Assembly: GCA_023417885.1 (NCBI GenBank)
Contig: JAEZED010000092.1
Location: 1 to 35,233, forward strand
From: Planctomycetota bacterium
GTDB taxonomy: Bacteria; Planctomycetota; Phycisphaerae; Tepidisphaerales; Tepidisphaeraceae
Direction of reading: 5' to 3'
DNA length: 35,233 nucleotides
The translations under genes were made by a program, and so were the position numbers. Positions within the stretch are counted from its first letter, which is position 1; each line of letters starts with the position of its first letter. A model generated the notes under the pieces. The model saw only the letters and a list, made by a program, of their open reading frames with translations, did no database searches and had not been told where the DNA came from. Below, in pieces: positions 1 through 8,528 of this stretch.

Positions 1-56
1 GGGCCGGCGTCTTATCGTTCTGTGACGTCGACGTGCAGGCGTGTCGCTGCCTGCCC

Positions 57-428
57 CTACTCCAGCAGGCTCCAGTCGGTGGAGCCGGCGGATGTCGGGG
101 CCGGAGCGTCCGCGGGGGTGCGCGCCGAGGCGGTGCGGGCGGCGAGTTCCTCGAGGCGAGACGACATCAGCTCGTCCCAGGCCGTGATCGACACCTCCCC
201 CTCGGGGGCCGTGCGCAGCTCGTGGTCGGCGAGCACCGCCTTGAGCGCGCCCGGGGCGACAGCGGCCGCGATCTGCACCTGCTGGCGCCAGAGCTGTTTC
301 TGCTCGTCGAGCATCGCGTCGTGCAGGCGGTTGCAGTCGTGCTGAAGCTCCAGCCGCTGCTGTCGCATGAGCAGGAGCGTTCCCGCGATGGCGAGGCCGG
401 CGACGATGGCCAGGAGGAGTCGGAGCAT
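57..428 (-). CDS. Small membrane-anchored FtsL-like protein
   Basis: The product is 123 aa. It has one N-terminal membrane segment (about residues 3-20), then a charged, Leu/Gln-rich helical stretch (about 22-70) likely to form a coiled coil, and a loose Pro/Ala-rich tail. FtsL, the bitopic division protein that pairs with FtsB/FtsQ at the septum, has this size and architecture. FtsL is usually encoded just after rsmH in the dcw cluster, and here rsmH lies upstream on the same strand with one LysM gene between. No sequence signature proves the identity because FtsL is poorly conserved. The ATG start is the first in the frame after the stop of the LysM gene, about 57 nt away. ftsI would be expected next, but no start codon for it is evident in bases 1-56. 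Alternative: an unrelated single-pass membrane protein. Confidence 0.5.
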   Translation of the reverse strand: MLRLLLAIVAGLAIAGTLLLMRQQRLELQHDCNRLHDAMLDEQKQLWRQQVQIAAAVAPGALKAVLADHELRTAPEGEVSITAWDELMSSRLEELAARTASARTPADAPAPTSAGSTDWSLLE

Positions 429-485
429 CTCGGTGGGACTTTCGGTGCGGGTGACCGGGAGCGGCGCGGTGAGGTCAGCGCCTGC

Positions 486-1457
486 TCACGCGGGGAGCTT
501 CAGCTTCATGCCGACCACGATGTCGTCTGCGTCCTTGATCAGGCTGCTGTTGAGCTTCAGGATCTCCTTGTGACGCACCCCGCTGCCGAGCTGGTCGGCG
601 GCGATCTGCCAGAGGGTGTCGCCGGGCTTCACCGTGTAGGTCTTCCCGGCGCTCTCCTGCTGCTGCCGGCGCGGCGGATCGTTCGAGGCGGTGCGCTGCG
701 GGACGGACGCTTCCTTCGCGCCGGTACGGAGCTTCTCGACGGCATCCGGCCCGGCGGGCACCTGGCAGGTCTTGCCGACGATGATCCGGTTGGGGTTGGC
801 CTTCAAGTCCGGGTTGAGCTGGTAGATGATCGCGCGGTTGGCCGGGTTGTCGCGCCCGAGGAACTTGGCCGTGATCTTCGAGAGGCTGTCGCCCGGCTGG
901 ATCTTGTACTCCTTCACGCCCGCCAGGGTGTCGCCGCCGGAGTCCGGCTGGGTCTGCGGCGAGATCGGGGGGTGATTGATGAGCGTCTCCGCGCCGCCGG
1001 CGTTGCCGACGGGGACGAGCTCCTCCCCCGCCTCGCGCGCCGCCTGCTGGAGCGCTTCGGGCGTGCCGGCGAGCATGTTGGCGCCGATGTTGATCTCGGG
1101 CTGCTGGGCGCCCCCCTGCTCGTTCGTCCATGGGTCGGTGTTGCGTGCGACGGGGCCGCCGGCAAGCTCGGGCTGGCCGACGCCCACCTGCATGCCGCCG
1201 GCGCCGGTGCGCGGGTCGAGCACGTAGGGCGACGTCTCGGCGGCGACGGTCTGCTCGGGGAGGACGGGCGGGGTGTTGATGTTCGGCGTGACGCCGGCGC
1301 CCGGGGCGCTGGTGGAGCCGCGGATGTTCTGCTCGATGCCGGAAAGGGGCGCCGGAGGTTCGCGTGTGGCGGTGCTGACGTGGTCGCTCAGGAGGATCCC
1401 GATGACCAGGAGGAAGGCCAGTGCGACCAGCAGTCCGATTTTCGCTTCGCGTGTCAT
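486..1457 (-). CDS. Membrane-anchored protein with two LysM domains
   Basis: The product is 323 aa. An N-terminal membrane anchor (about residues 7-23) is followed by a long low-complexity Pro/Gly/Ala linker and two LysM peptidoglycan-binding modules. The first (about 183-236) begins YKIQPGDSLSKI; the second (about 272-322) begins TYTVKPGDTLWQIA. LysM domains bind N-acetylglucosamine-containing glycans, so the protein probably sits in the inner membrane with its C-terminus on the cell wall. No catalytic domain is visible. It lies between rsmH and an FtsL-like gene on the same strand, which suggests a role in wall or division (inference). No strong ribosome-binding site is visible upstream of the ATG. 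Confidence 0.85.
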   Translation of the reverse strand: MTREAKIGLLVALAFLLVIGILLSDHVSTATREPPAPLSGIEQNIRGSTSAPGAGVTPNINTPPVLPEQTVAAETSPYVLDPRTGAGGMQVGVGQPELAGGPVARNTDPWTNEQGGAQQPEINIGANMLAGTPEALQQAAREAGEELVPVGNAGGAETLINHPPISPQTQPDSGGDTLAGVKEYKIQPGDSLSKITAKFLGRDNPANRAIIYQLNPDLKANPNRIIVGKTCQVPAGPDAVEKLRTGAKEASVPQRTASNDPPRRQQQESAGKTYTVKPGDTLWQIAADQLGSGVRHKEILKLNSSLIKDADDIVVGMKLKLPA

Positions 1458-1507
1458 GCCGACCCCGTGGGTGGTGGTGGTTGGTGCGCCGGCGCACTCC
1501 TTGCGCC

Positions 1508-2458
1508 TCAGGCGGCTCCCGGCGTCCGCCGCGCCGCGCGGAGCTTGGCGGAGCGGGCGCGCGGGTTTCGGGCGATCTCGGCCTCGGAGGGCGTGACGGG
1601 CTTCTTCGTCAGCACGTCGAGCCGTCCCAGCCCCGCGGCGTCGCGGAAGGCCTGCTTCACGAGCCGGTCCTCGCCGCTGTGGAAGCTGATCACGACCAGC
1701 CTTCCGCCGACGACCAGGCGCCGCGGCGCCTCGTCGAGCAGCGACGCCAGCGCGTCCAGCTCGCGGTTGACGGCCATGCGCATTGCCATGAACGTCCGCG
1801 TCGCCGGGTCGATCGGCGCCCTGGACCGCGGCCCGTGCGGGCGCCGCTCACGGGGGACGCACCCCCGCACCAGGCCGGCCAGATCACCCACGGTCAAGAT
1901 CGGCCGGCGGCGCCGTGTTTCGACAATTTTCCGCGCGATTCGCCTGCTGTAGCGTTCCTGCGCAAGGGAATACAGGACGTTGGCGATCGTCTTCTCATCC
2001 CACCGGCGCAGCAGGTCGGCGGCGGTGTCGCGCAGATCCGGGTCGAGGCGCATGTCCAGCGGCGCCTCGGCAAAGGCTTCGGAGAAGCCCAGGCCATACC
2101 CGGCGTCGAGCAGCTGGTTGGTCGAGACGCCCAGGTCCGCGAGGATGCCGTCCACCCCCGTCGCGCCGATGTCGTCGAGCACCGCGCCGAGCCGGGAGAA
2201 GTTGGCGTGGGCGAGGTGAACGCGGCAGGGCGCATCGGCGAGGCGCCGGCGCGCGTGGTCGAGGTTGCGCGGGTCGGCGTCGAGGCCGATGAGCAGGCCG
2301 CCCGGGCCGAGGCGATGGGCGATGAGGGTGGCGTGCCCGCCGCGCCCGAGGGTGCAGTCGAGAATCGTCTCCCCCGGCTGCGGGTCCAGGTAAGCGAGCG
2401 TCTCGTCCGGCAGGACGGGGTCATGCCCGTGCGGGGGAAGTTGCGATGTCTCGCTCAC
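1508..2458 (-). CDS. rsmH: 16S rRNA (cytosine(1402)-N(4))-methyltransferase RsmH
   Basis: RsmH (MraW) transfers a methyl group from SAM to N4 of C1402 in the decoding centre of 16S rRNA. From the GTG at 2458 the product is 316 aa, normal for the family. Visible signatures are the N-terminal HDPVLPDETL, the SAM-binding DCTLGRGGHA, an acidic residue pair in GLDADP, GILADLGVSTNQL, the PLDMR segment, and the C-terminal VVISFHSGEDRLVKQ followed by KKPVTPSEAE and NPRARSAKLRAA. An in-frame GTG at 2494 overlaps the stop of the upstream DUF420 gene (GTGA), so translational coupling with a 12-residue longer N-terminus is possible. The 2458 start matches the usual distance to the HDPVL motif. The gene is the anchor for reading this block as part of a dcw cluster. 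Confidence 0.95.
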   Translation of the reverse strand: MSETSQLPPHGHDPVLPDETLAYLDPQPGETILDCTLGRGGHATLIAHRLGPGGLLIGLDADPRNLDHARRRLADAPCRVHLAHANFSRLGAVLDDIGATGVDGILADLGVSTNQLLDAGYGLGFSEAFAEAPLDMRLDPDLRDTAADLLRRWDEKTIANVLYSLAQERYSRRIARKIVETRRRRPILTVGDLAGLVRGCVPRERRPHGPRSRAPIDPATRTFMAMRMAVNRELDALASLLDEAPRRLVVGGRLVVISFHSGEDRLVKQAFRDAAGLGRLDVLTKKPVTPSEAEIARNPRARSAKLRAARRTPGAA

Positions 2459-2490
2459 GCCAGACGGTAGCCGGCGGCGACGGGGCTTGC

Positions 2491-2946
2491 TCACGCGCCG
2501 CGCTCGACGGCAGCGGGGATGATGTGGTAGAGCAGGAAGTAGACGATCACGCCCGTGACGCTCACGTAGAGCCAGATGGCCAGGGCCGGGCGGCTCCAGC
2601 GCGTGTGAAGCCGCCACTGGCGGCGCGAGGCGCGGAACATCGCCATGAAGATCATCGGCAGCATCACCGCCGCGAGGATTACGTGGGGGATCAGGACGAC
2701 GAGGTAGAGCGTCCGAAGGAAGCCCGGCTCCAGGCCGAGCATCTCGGTCGTGAGCTCGCCATACCTGTAGCGGCTGTGGAGGTAGCTGGCGAGGAAGACG
2801 CTGCTGACGAGGAAAGCGCTGATCATCAGCGTGCCGTGCGTGCGGTAGCGCCGGCGGCGGATGGCGATGTAGGCGGAGATGAGCAGCAGCGTGCTCAGCC
2901 CGTTGAGGCTGGCATTCAGGGCCGCGAAGAACTCCTTGCCTTCCAT
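2491..2946 (-). CDS. DUF420 (YozB/CtaM-like) membrane protein
   Basis: The product is 151 aa with about four hydrophobic helices. It contains the family-typical stretches HGTLMISAFLVSSVFL, a Tyr/Arg-rich SYLHSRYRYGE loop, VVLIPHVILAAVMLP and a closing segment ending VIVYFLLYH. Conserved His residues in the helices could bind metal or haem. DUF420 proteins (YozB, CtaM) are linked to assembly or activity of haem-copper oxidases. The upstream SCO1 gene on the same strand fits that role. ATG 2946 is chosen over an upstream in-frame ATG at 3054 because the extra 36 residues come from low-complexity repeat DNA. Its stop overlaps a possible GTG start of rsmH. Confidence 0.85.
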   Translation of the reverse strand: MEGKEFFAALNASLNGLSTLLLISAYIAIRRRRYRTHGTLMISAFLVSSVFLASYLHSRYRYGELTTEMLGLEPGFLRTLYLVVLIPHVILAAVMLPMIFMAMFRASRRQWRLHTRWSRPALAIWLYVSVTGVIVYFLLYHIIPAAVERGA

Positions 2947-2949
2947 TGA

Positions 2950-3142
2950 GATCGCTCGCTGGTTCGATGCAGGCGGAGATCGCAAAGGCGCAAAGCCGCG
3001 AAGAGCGCGCAAAGGCCGGATCGATCTCAGCCACGGGCTGCTCAGATCGTGCACGGTGCCGGCTCCGTCCCCCTCCGTCGCTTCGTCTCCGGCACCCTTC
3101 GTCTCTCCGTCTCTTCGCCTCTCCGTCTCTTCGTCGCCCCGT
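2950..3142. repeat. Short-period low-complexity repeat tracts
   Basis: The gap between SCO1 and DUF420 contains two degenerate repeat tracts. At about 2973-3012 an approximately 8-nt unit resembling CGCAAAGG/CGCGAAG recurs. At about 3072-3142 an approximately 8-nt pyrimidine-rich unit (CGTCTCTT, CGCCTCTC, CGTCTCTT) recurs in tandem. All reading frames through them are biased artefacts. I see no gene here. Confidence 0.7.
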
Positions 3143-3805
3143 TCATCTCCCGCTCTCCATCTCCAGGAGACGGCGCGTCGCCTCCTGGAGACGGGCCATG
3201 CCCTCCGGGTCGTCGTTGCCGTAGAGGCCGCGCACCATGCCGTCGCCGTCTACGAGAAGGAAGACGGTGCTGTGGCCGAAGTCCTCCCCCACCGCCAGCT
3301 TCATCGAGGCGGCGAGGTCGGCCATCTGCTTGCGCGATCCGCCGGTGAGCAGGTGCCACCGATCGGAGACGCCGGCGCCGCCGACCTCCTCGGCATATGT
3401 CGCCAGGACCTCGGGCGTGTCGCGCTCCGGGTCGACGCTGAAGCTGACGAAGTGGACGCGCTCGTCGGGCAGCGCTTCCTGGAGCTTGGCCATCTTCCCC
3501 ACCATGACCGGGCAGGCGCCGGTGGGGCAATTCGTCAGGAAGATGAAGCCGATCCAGACTTTCCCCTTCAGCTGCTCGCTGCTGAACGCTTGCCCGTGGT
3601 GATCGGTCAGCTCGAAGGCGGGCGTCGCGAAGAGGGGCGGAAGGGCTTGGAGATCCACGGTGTTGCCCGCCTCGTCGCGCACGACGATCTCGATGTCCTG
3701 CCCGCCCTGGGCCGGCGGCGCCGGGCGATTGGCGCGCATCCAGGCGTAGCCGGCGATGCTCAGGCCCGCCAGGATCCAGAGGGCGATGACGAGGGGCTTG
3801 AACAT
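3143..3805 (-). CDS. SCO1/SenC family copper chaperone
   Basis: The product is 220 aa. It has an N-terminal membrane anchor (about residues 4-23) and an exported thioredoxin-fold domain. The copper-binding CxxxC is in TNCPTGACPVM, followed by FSVDPERDTPEVL and the distal His ligand in DFGHSTVFLLVDGDG. SCO proteins deliver or reduce copper at the CuA site of cytochrome c oxidase subunit II. The DUF420 gene next on the strand supports a respiratory-oxidase assembly function, although no oxidase subunit genes lie in this window. The ATG is the first in frame and precedes the anchor directly. Length and motif order are typical of the family. Confidence 0.93.
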   Translation of the reverse strand: MFKPLVIALWILAGLSIAGYAWMRANRPAPPAQGGQDIEIVVRDEAGNTVDLQALPPLFATPAFELTDHHGQAFSSEQLKGKVWIGFIFLTNCPTGACPVMVGKMAKLQEALPDERVHFVSFSVDPERDTPEVLATYAEEVGGAGVSDRWHLLTGGSRKQMADLAASMKLAVGEDFGHSTVFLLVDGDGMVRGLYGNDDPEGMARLQEATRRLLEMESGR

Positions 3806-3874
3806 GGCCGATTCTTGCGCCCGGATCGCGGCCCGGCACGGGGCGATGCGACAAACCGCACGCCGCGCGCCCGG

Positions 3875-4885
3875 TCAATCTCCGTCGAGCCGCAGATCGA
3901 TGTAGACGGGCAGGTGGTCGCTGGCGACGCGGGCCCAGGCAGAGTCGAAGACCGCCACCTGCCCCACCGAGGGGGCGAGGTCCTGCGTGATCACGATGTG
4001 ATCGATGAGCCCGCGGTAGGTCGGGCGCCAGTAGCCCATGTAGGAGGCGACCCCCTCCTCCGCGAGCTTGCGGGTTGCCAGCTCCAGGCCCGCCTCGGGA
4101 GGCCCGACGAGGTTGGCGACGGTGTCGCCGCCCCCTTCCAGCTCCCAGGCCTGGATGCCGAGCTGGTCGTTCAGGTCGCCGAGGAAAACGACCCCCGCCG
4201 CCCCGTCGGAGCGGGCGGCGAGATCCTGGATGATGCGTCGCGTGGCCAGGGCCTCGGCGTTGCGCCAGCGCGTGTCCGCGAGGCCGTCCTCCCCGGCCTT
4301 GCTCTTCTGGTGATTGGTGCCGACCCAGAGCCGGTTGCCGGAGGGCGTCTGCACGAGCACAAACGCGGGCCCGCGCGCGAAGAGGCGATCGCTGCGCGGG
4401 TTCAGGTCATCCGGATCGGGCAGGCGGTGGTGATCGGCATCGATCTCGACGATCTCGAATCCTTCCCGCAGGAGGATCGCCAGGGTCTGGCCGCGCTCGT
4501 CGTTGCTGGGCAGGACGCGAAGGGTCGCAAACGCCCCGCCGAGCCACTCCCGGTTGAACTGCTCGAGTTCCTCCTGGGCGCACCCCTCCTGGACGACGAC
4601 GATGTCCGGGGCAAACTCTGGGTCGAGCAGGACTTGCGCGATCTCCCAGTTGTCCTCGTCGTTCTGGAAGGCCTCGATCTGCTTCTGGCGCGCCTCGGCC
4701 TCGTCGCGCGCGCGCTGGCGCCGGCGACGCCAGGCGTCGAAGTGGTCGCGCCAGTTCTCCACGTTCCAGGTGGCGATGCGGATGGTGCCTGCCGCCGCGT
4801 CGGGGGCGGTTTCGGGCGCCTCGGCGGGCCCGCAGGCGAGGCAGAACAGGGCACTGGCGAGCAGGAGAGCGGGCAGGTGTCGCAT
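3875..4885 (-). CDS. Exported endonuclease/exonuclease/phosphatase family protein
   Basis: The product is 336 aa. A hydrophobic N-terminal signal ends near Cys residues (LFCLACG); a lipoprotein anchor is possible but the lipobox is imperfect. The EEP (DNase I-like) fold motifs appear in order: RIATWNVENW (metal-binding Asn), DIVVVQEG (catalytic Glu), VGTNHQKSK, VVFLGDLND (Asp/Asn pair), LIDHIVIT and the C-terminal SDHLPVYIDL (catalytic Asp-His). The family includes nucleases and lipid or nucleotide phosphodiesterases; the substrate cannot be deduced. A charged Arg/Glu-rich insertion at about residues 52-72 is not part of the core fold. A TAGTAT -10-like box lies at 4928-4923, giving a leader of about 30 nt. 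Confidence 0.85.
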   Translation of the reverse strand: MRHLPALLLASALFCLACGPAEAPETAPDAAAGTIRIATWNVENWRDHFDAWRRRRQRARDEAEARQKQIEAFQNDEDNWEIAQVLLDPEFAPDIVVVQEGCAQEELEQFNREWLGGAFATLRVLPSNDERGQTLAILLREGFEIVEIDADHHRLPDPDDLNPRSDRLFARGPAFVLVQTPSGNRLWVGTNHQKSKAGEDGLADTRWRNAEALATRRIIQDLAARSDGAAGVVFLGDLNDQLGIQAWELEGGGDTVANLVGPPEAGLELATRKLAEEGVASYMGYWRPTYRGLIDHIVITQDLAPSVGQVAVFDSAWARVASDHLPVYIDLRLDGD

Positions 4886-5003
4886 GTTCAGAAGCGTTTG
4901 GCCCCGTCGCCCCCGCGGGCGGATACTAGCCCGCGCCGCCTGATTCCCCGCACCCTCACCGCCGCGCCCGCCTCCAGGGGACGGATCGCGGCAGGGCTTT
5001 GGT

Positions 5004-5009
5004 TATGAT
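5004..5009 (+). promoter_or_regulatory. Putative -10 box of mutS
   Basis: TATGAT is a near-perfect -10 hexamer beginning 16 nt before the mutS ATG at 5020, so the transcript would have almost no leader. No convincing -35 is seen. Confidence 0.5.
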
Positions 5010-5019
5010 CCGTCCGACG

Positions 5020-7713
5020 ATGTCTTCGCCCGCGATCCCCAGCGCCGATTCTCCTGTCCCGGAGGCGGACGAGGCCCGGCTCTCGCCGGCCATGCGGCAG
5101 TACGTGCGCTTCAAGAAGCAGCACCCCGACTACGTGCTCTTCTTCCGGATGGGGGATTTCTACGAGCTGTTCTACGACGACGCGAAGCTCGCCAGCCGCG
5201 TCCTGGGAATCACGCTGACGCAGCGCACCGCCGGGGTGCCGATGGCGGGCGTGCCCTTTCACAGCGTCGACAGCTACCTGAAGAAGATGATCGCCGCGGG
5301 TCATCGCGTGGCGATCTGCGAGCAGGTGGAGGACGCGAAGCAGGCCAAGGGGGTCGTGAAGCGCGACGTCACGCGCCTCGTGACGCCCGGAACGCTGACG
5401 GACGACTCACTGCTGGACGGCCCGCGCGGCAACTTCCTCGCGGCGGTGGCGTTCGGCAACGCCCGGCGCTCGGCCGCGGGCGTGGCGCGCGTGGGACTGG
5501 CGTGGGCGGAGCTTTCGACGGGGCAGGTGGTGGCGATGACGGGGGAGGAGTCGGCGGTGCTGGACGAGATCGCCCGGCTCTCGCCCGCGGAGGTGCTGAT
5601 CCCGGAGACGCCGGGGGGCGAGGAGCACCCGACGGCTTTCCTGGTGCGCCAGCGGGGGATTCCCTCGACGGTGAGCCGTCCGGGCTGGCAGTTTGGCGAG
5701 CGCCACGGGCTGGAGGAGTTGTCGCGCCAATGGGGCGTCTCGACGGCGACGGGGTTCGGCTTCGAGGATGACGAGCCGGCGACGGCGGCGATCGGGGCGG
5801 TGCTGAGCTATCTCCAGGAGACGCAGCGGGACTCGGTCGGTCACCTGCGCACGCCGGTGCGGTTCGAGCCTGGGGAGCACCTGCGCATCGACCCGGCGAG
5901 CTACCGGAGCCTGGAGATCGACCGGACGGTGCGCACGGGCGGACACGTCGGGTCGGTGCTGTCGGCGATCGACCGGACGCAGACGGCGATGGGCGGCCGG
6001 CTGCTGCGCGAATGGCTGCGCGCCCCGCTGACGGACGTGAAGGGGATCGAGGCGCGCCAGGAAGGCGTGGCTGCGCTGCGCCGCGATCCGGGGGCGCTTC
6101 GGCGGATCCGGGAGCGGCTGGCCGGGGCATGCGACATCGAGCGGATCGTGGGCCGGCTCGCGGTGAACCGCGCCAACCCGCGCGACCTTTCGGCGCTGGG
6201 GGCGTGTCTCTCATCGATCCCGGCGCTGCTGGAAGCGCTGCGCGAGGTGCCGGCCGCCGCGGGGGATCTGCCGGGGATGGCGGAGTTCTGCGGGGAGCAG
6301 GCGGGGTTCCTGCGGCGGGCGATCCAGCCGGAGCCGGCGCCGCACCTTCGCGAGGGGGGCGTGATCGCGCGGGGCTTCTCGAAGGAGCTGGACGAACTGC
6401 GCAGCATCGGGCGCGACAGCCAGCAGTGGCTGGCGAACTACCAGCAGCAGCTTTCGCAGGAGACGGGGATCCCGAGCCTGAAGATCGGCTTCAACAAGGT
6501 GTTCGGCTACTACATCGAGGTGACGAACACGCACCGGGACAAGACGCCGGCGAGCTGGACGCGGCGGCAGAGCACGAAGAACGCAGAGCGGCTGATCACG
6601 CCGGAGCTCAAGAGCTTCGAGGACAAGGCGCTGGGGGCGGAGCAGAAAGCGGTCCGGCTGGAGCAGGAGCTGTTCGAGCAGGTGCGCAACACGCTGCTGC
6701 CGCACGTGGGGCGCTTCCAGGAGCTGGCGTCGAAGCTGGCGCGTCTGGACGTGCTGGCGGGGTTCGCGGCGCTGTCGCTGGAGCGCGACTACTGCCGCCC
6801 GAAGGTGACGGACGACCGGGTGCTGGAGATCGTCGACGGGCGTCACCCGGTGCTGGAGCAGAGCCTGGGGAGCGAGTTCGTTGCCAACGGCACGAGCTTC
6901 GGGCCGATGGACACGCTCCAGCTCATCACCGGCCCGAACATGGCGGGCAAGAGCACCTTCATCCGGCAGGTGGCGCTGATCGTGCTGCTGGCGCAGTGCG
7001 GGAGCGACGTGCCGGCGCGCAGCGCGACGGTCGGCGTCTGCGACAAGCTCTTCACGCGCATCGGCGCCAGCGACGAGATCCACGCCGGGCAGAGCACGTT
7101 CATGGTCGAGATGACCGAGACCGCCAACCTGCTCAACAACGCCACGGAGAAGAGCCTGGTGATCCTCGACGAGATCGGGCGCGGCACGAGCACGCTCGAC
7201 GGGCTGTCGCTGGCGTGGGCGATCGCGGAACACGTGGCGGCGACGGTCGGCTGCCGGTGCCTCTTCGCGACGCACTACCACGAGCTGACGACGCTGGCCG
7301 ACGAGCCGGGCGGGCTGCCGGGGGTGAAGAACCTGAACGTGGCGGTGCGGGAGTGGGAGGAGCAGATCATCTTCCTGCACCGCATCGTGGACGGCCCGGC
7401 GAGCCAGAGCTACGGGATCCAGGTCGCGAAGCTGGCGGGCGTGCCGCGGCCGGTCGTGGAGCGGGCGGGCGAACTGCTCGGACATCTCAAAGTGCACCAC
7501 GGGGACTCCGCCCCCGCGCTCGATGCCGCTGTGCCCGCGCGCTCGAAGGCGGACAACTGGCAGATGTCCCTCTTCACCGTAGACCAGGCCTCAAAGGAGC
7601 TGCGTGCGGTGGAGAAGAAGCTGAAGGAGGTCGATCCGGACGCGATCTCCCCGCGCGAGGCGCACGAGCTGGTGCGGCGCCTGCGCGACACGCTGGGCGG
7701 GTCGGCGGAATGA
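5020..7713 (+). CDS. mutS: DNA mismatch repair protein MutS
   Basis: MutS recognises base mismatches and small loops and licenses repair through its ATPase. The product is 897 aa, slightly longer than the usual ~850. The mismatch-binding N-terminal motif is present (DYVLFFRMGDFYELFYDDA; the Phe of FYELF is the mismatch-wedging residue), followed by the connector, lever and clamp regions. The C-terminal ATPase has the Walker A GPNMAGKSTF (about residues 638-647), GASDEIHAGQSTFMVEM, the Walker B LVILDEIGRGTST, and FATHYHELT. Start ATG 5020 is chosen because the upstream in-frame ATG at 5005 lies inside a TATGAT -10 box. The gene diverges from the EEP gene and is followed after 43 nt by a methyltransferase. 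No mutL is nearby. Confidence 0.97.
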   Translation: MSSPAIPSADSPVPEADEARLSPAMRQYVRFKKQHPDYVLFFRMGDFYELFYDDAKLASRVLGITLTQRTAGVPMAGVPFHSVDSYLKKMIAAGHRVAICEQVEDAKQAKGVVKRDVTRLVTPGTLTDDSLLDGPRGNFLAAVAFGNARRSAAGVARVGLAWAELSTGQVVAMTGEESAVLDEIARLSPAEVLIPETPGGEEHPTAFLVRQRGIPSTVSRPGWQFGERHGLEELSRQWGVSTATGFGFEDDEPATAAIGAVLSYLQETQRDSVGHLRTPVRFEPGEHLRIDPASYRSLEIDRTVRTGGHVGSVLSAIDRTQTAMGGRLLREWLRAPLTDVKGIEARQEGVAALRRDPGALRRIRERLAGACDIERIVGRLAVNRANPRDLSALGACLSSIPALLEALREVPAAAGDLPGMAEFCGEQAGFLRRAIQPEPAPHLREGGVIARGFSKELDELRSIGRDSQQWLANYQQQLSQETGIPSLKIGFNKVFGYYIEVTNTHRDKTPASWTRRQSTKNAERLITPELKSFEDKALGAEQKAVRLEQELFEQVRNTLLPHVGRFQELASKLARLDVLAGFAALSLERDYCRPKVTDDRVLEIVDGRHPVLEQSLGSEFVANGTSFGPMDTLQLITGPNMAGKSTFIRQVALIVLLAQCGSDVPARSATVGVCDKLFTRIGASDEIHAGQSTFMVEMTETANLLNNATEKSLVILDEIGRGTSTLDGLSLAWAIAEHVAATVGCRCLFATHYHELTTLADEPGGLPGVKNLNVAVREWEEQIIFLHRIVDGPASQSYGIQVAKLAGVPRPVVERAGELLGHLKVHHGDSAPALDAAVPARSKADNWQMSLFTVDQASKELRAVEKKLKEVDPDAISPREAHELVRRLRDTLGGSAE

Positions 7714-7756
7714 GGCGCCCGGGGCGGGGGCGGGTCGATGTCAAACCCGGAGGCGG

Positions 7757-8506
7757 ATGTCATTCAAAGGGCCGCGACAGCTGCGCGAGCACGAGCAGAT
7801 GGACGCCCCCGGCGCTGACCCAGTGGCGCTGCGGCGGTCGCTGGGGTTCATTCGGCGCATCAACCGCCTGCTGGGGTACAACGCGGCGACGGTGCGGGCG
7901 CTGGGGGAGCTGGTGGAGGGGGATGTCGCGGGGGCGCGTGGGGGTGCGGATCTGGATGATGAGGCTCCGCGCGAGCGGTGCTCGCGGGCTCGGGTGACGG
8001 TGCTGGATGTTGCGACGGGGTCGGGGGATCTGCCGGAGGCGCTCGGGCGATGGGGGCGCCGGCGCGGGGTCGATGTGCGCTGCGTGGGGCTGGATCTGCA
8101 TCCGGTGACGCTGGCGGTGGCGCGGGCGTGGGCGCCGGGGGTGGCGCTGGTGCGGGGCGATGCGCTGCGCCTTCCGTTCGCGGACGGGGCGTTCGACTAC
8201 GCCACGTGCGCGATGTTCCTGCATCACCTGGAGACGGCGGACGCGGTTCGGGTGATTCGCGAGCTGGAGCGGGTGACGCGGCGCGGGTGGATCTTGGCCG
8301 ACCTCCTGCGGCGTCGGCGGGCGCTGGCCTGGATCTCCCTGTTCACGCGCTTCTCGGGTGCGATGGTGCGTCACGACGCGCGGGCGAGCGTGCGCCAGGC
8401 GTGGCTTCCGCAGGAGGCGCGCGACCTGGCGCGCAGCGCGGACGTGCCGGCGCGCTACCGGGAGGCGTTCGGGCATCGATTCCTGCTCGTGCGCGCCAGG
8501 GACTGA
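7757..8506 (+). CDS. Class I SAM-dependent methyltransferase
   Basis: The product is 249 aa. The SAM-binding glycine motif VLDVATGSGDLPEAL is followed by an acidic residue in CVGLDLHPVTL, the motif RGDALRLPFADGAFDYATC, and FLHHLETADAVRVIRELERVT. This is the UbiE/Methyltransf_11-like layout. The C-terminal MVRHDARASVRQAW resembles methyltransferases acting on small lipophilic or polyketide-type acceptors, but the substrate is unknown. A GGAGG ribosome-binding site lies just before the ATG. The gene is 43 nt after mutS on the same strand and convergent with the thioesterase gene 22 nt away. Confidence 0.85.
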   Translation: MSFKGPRQLREHEQMDAPGADPVALRRSLGFIRRINRLLGYNAATVRALGELVEGDVAGARGGADLDDEAPRERCSRARVTVLDVATGSGDLPEALGRWGRRRGVDVRCVGLDLHPVTLAVARAWAPGVALVRGDALRLPFADGAFDYATCAMFLHHLETADAVRVIRELERVTRRGWILADLLRRRRALAWISLFTRFSGAMVRHDARASVRQAWLPQEARDLARSADVPARYREAFGHRFLLVRARD

Positions 8507-8528
8507 CCCCCGCGCCCGACGTCCCGAC

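Noticed and set aside
33..1952. 639-codon plus-strand open frame
   Set aside because: It lies antisense to rsmH, the LysM gene and the FtsL-like gene. Its composition is typical of GC-rich shadow frames and it has no domain.
2879..5008. 709-codon plus-strand open frame
   Set aside because: Antisense to SCO1 and the EEP gene and passing through low-complexity repeats; both opposite-strand proteins have clear motifs.
4999..5019. Longer MutS N-terminus from TTG 4999 or ATG 5005
   Set aside because: The ATG at 5005 lies inside a TATGAT -10 box, and the extra residues are not conserved in MutS.
6211..7500. 429-codon minus-strand open frame
   Set aside because: Antisense to the ATPase half of mutS, with no recognisable domain.
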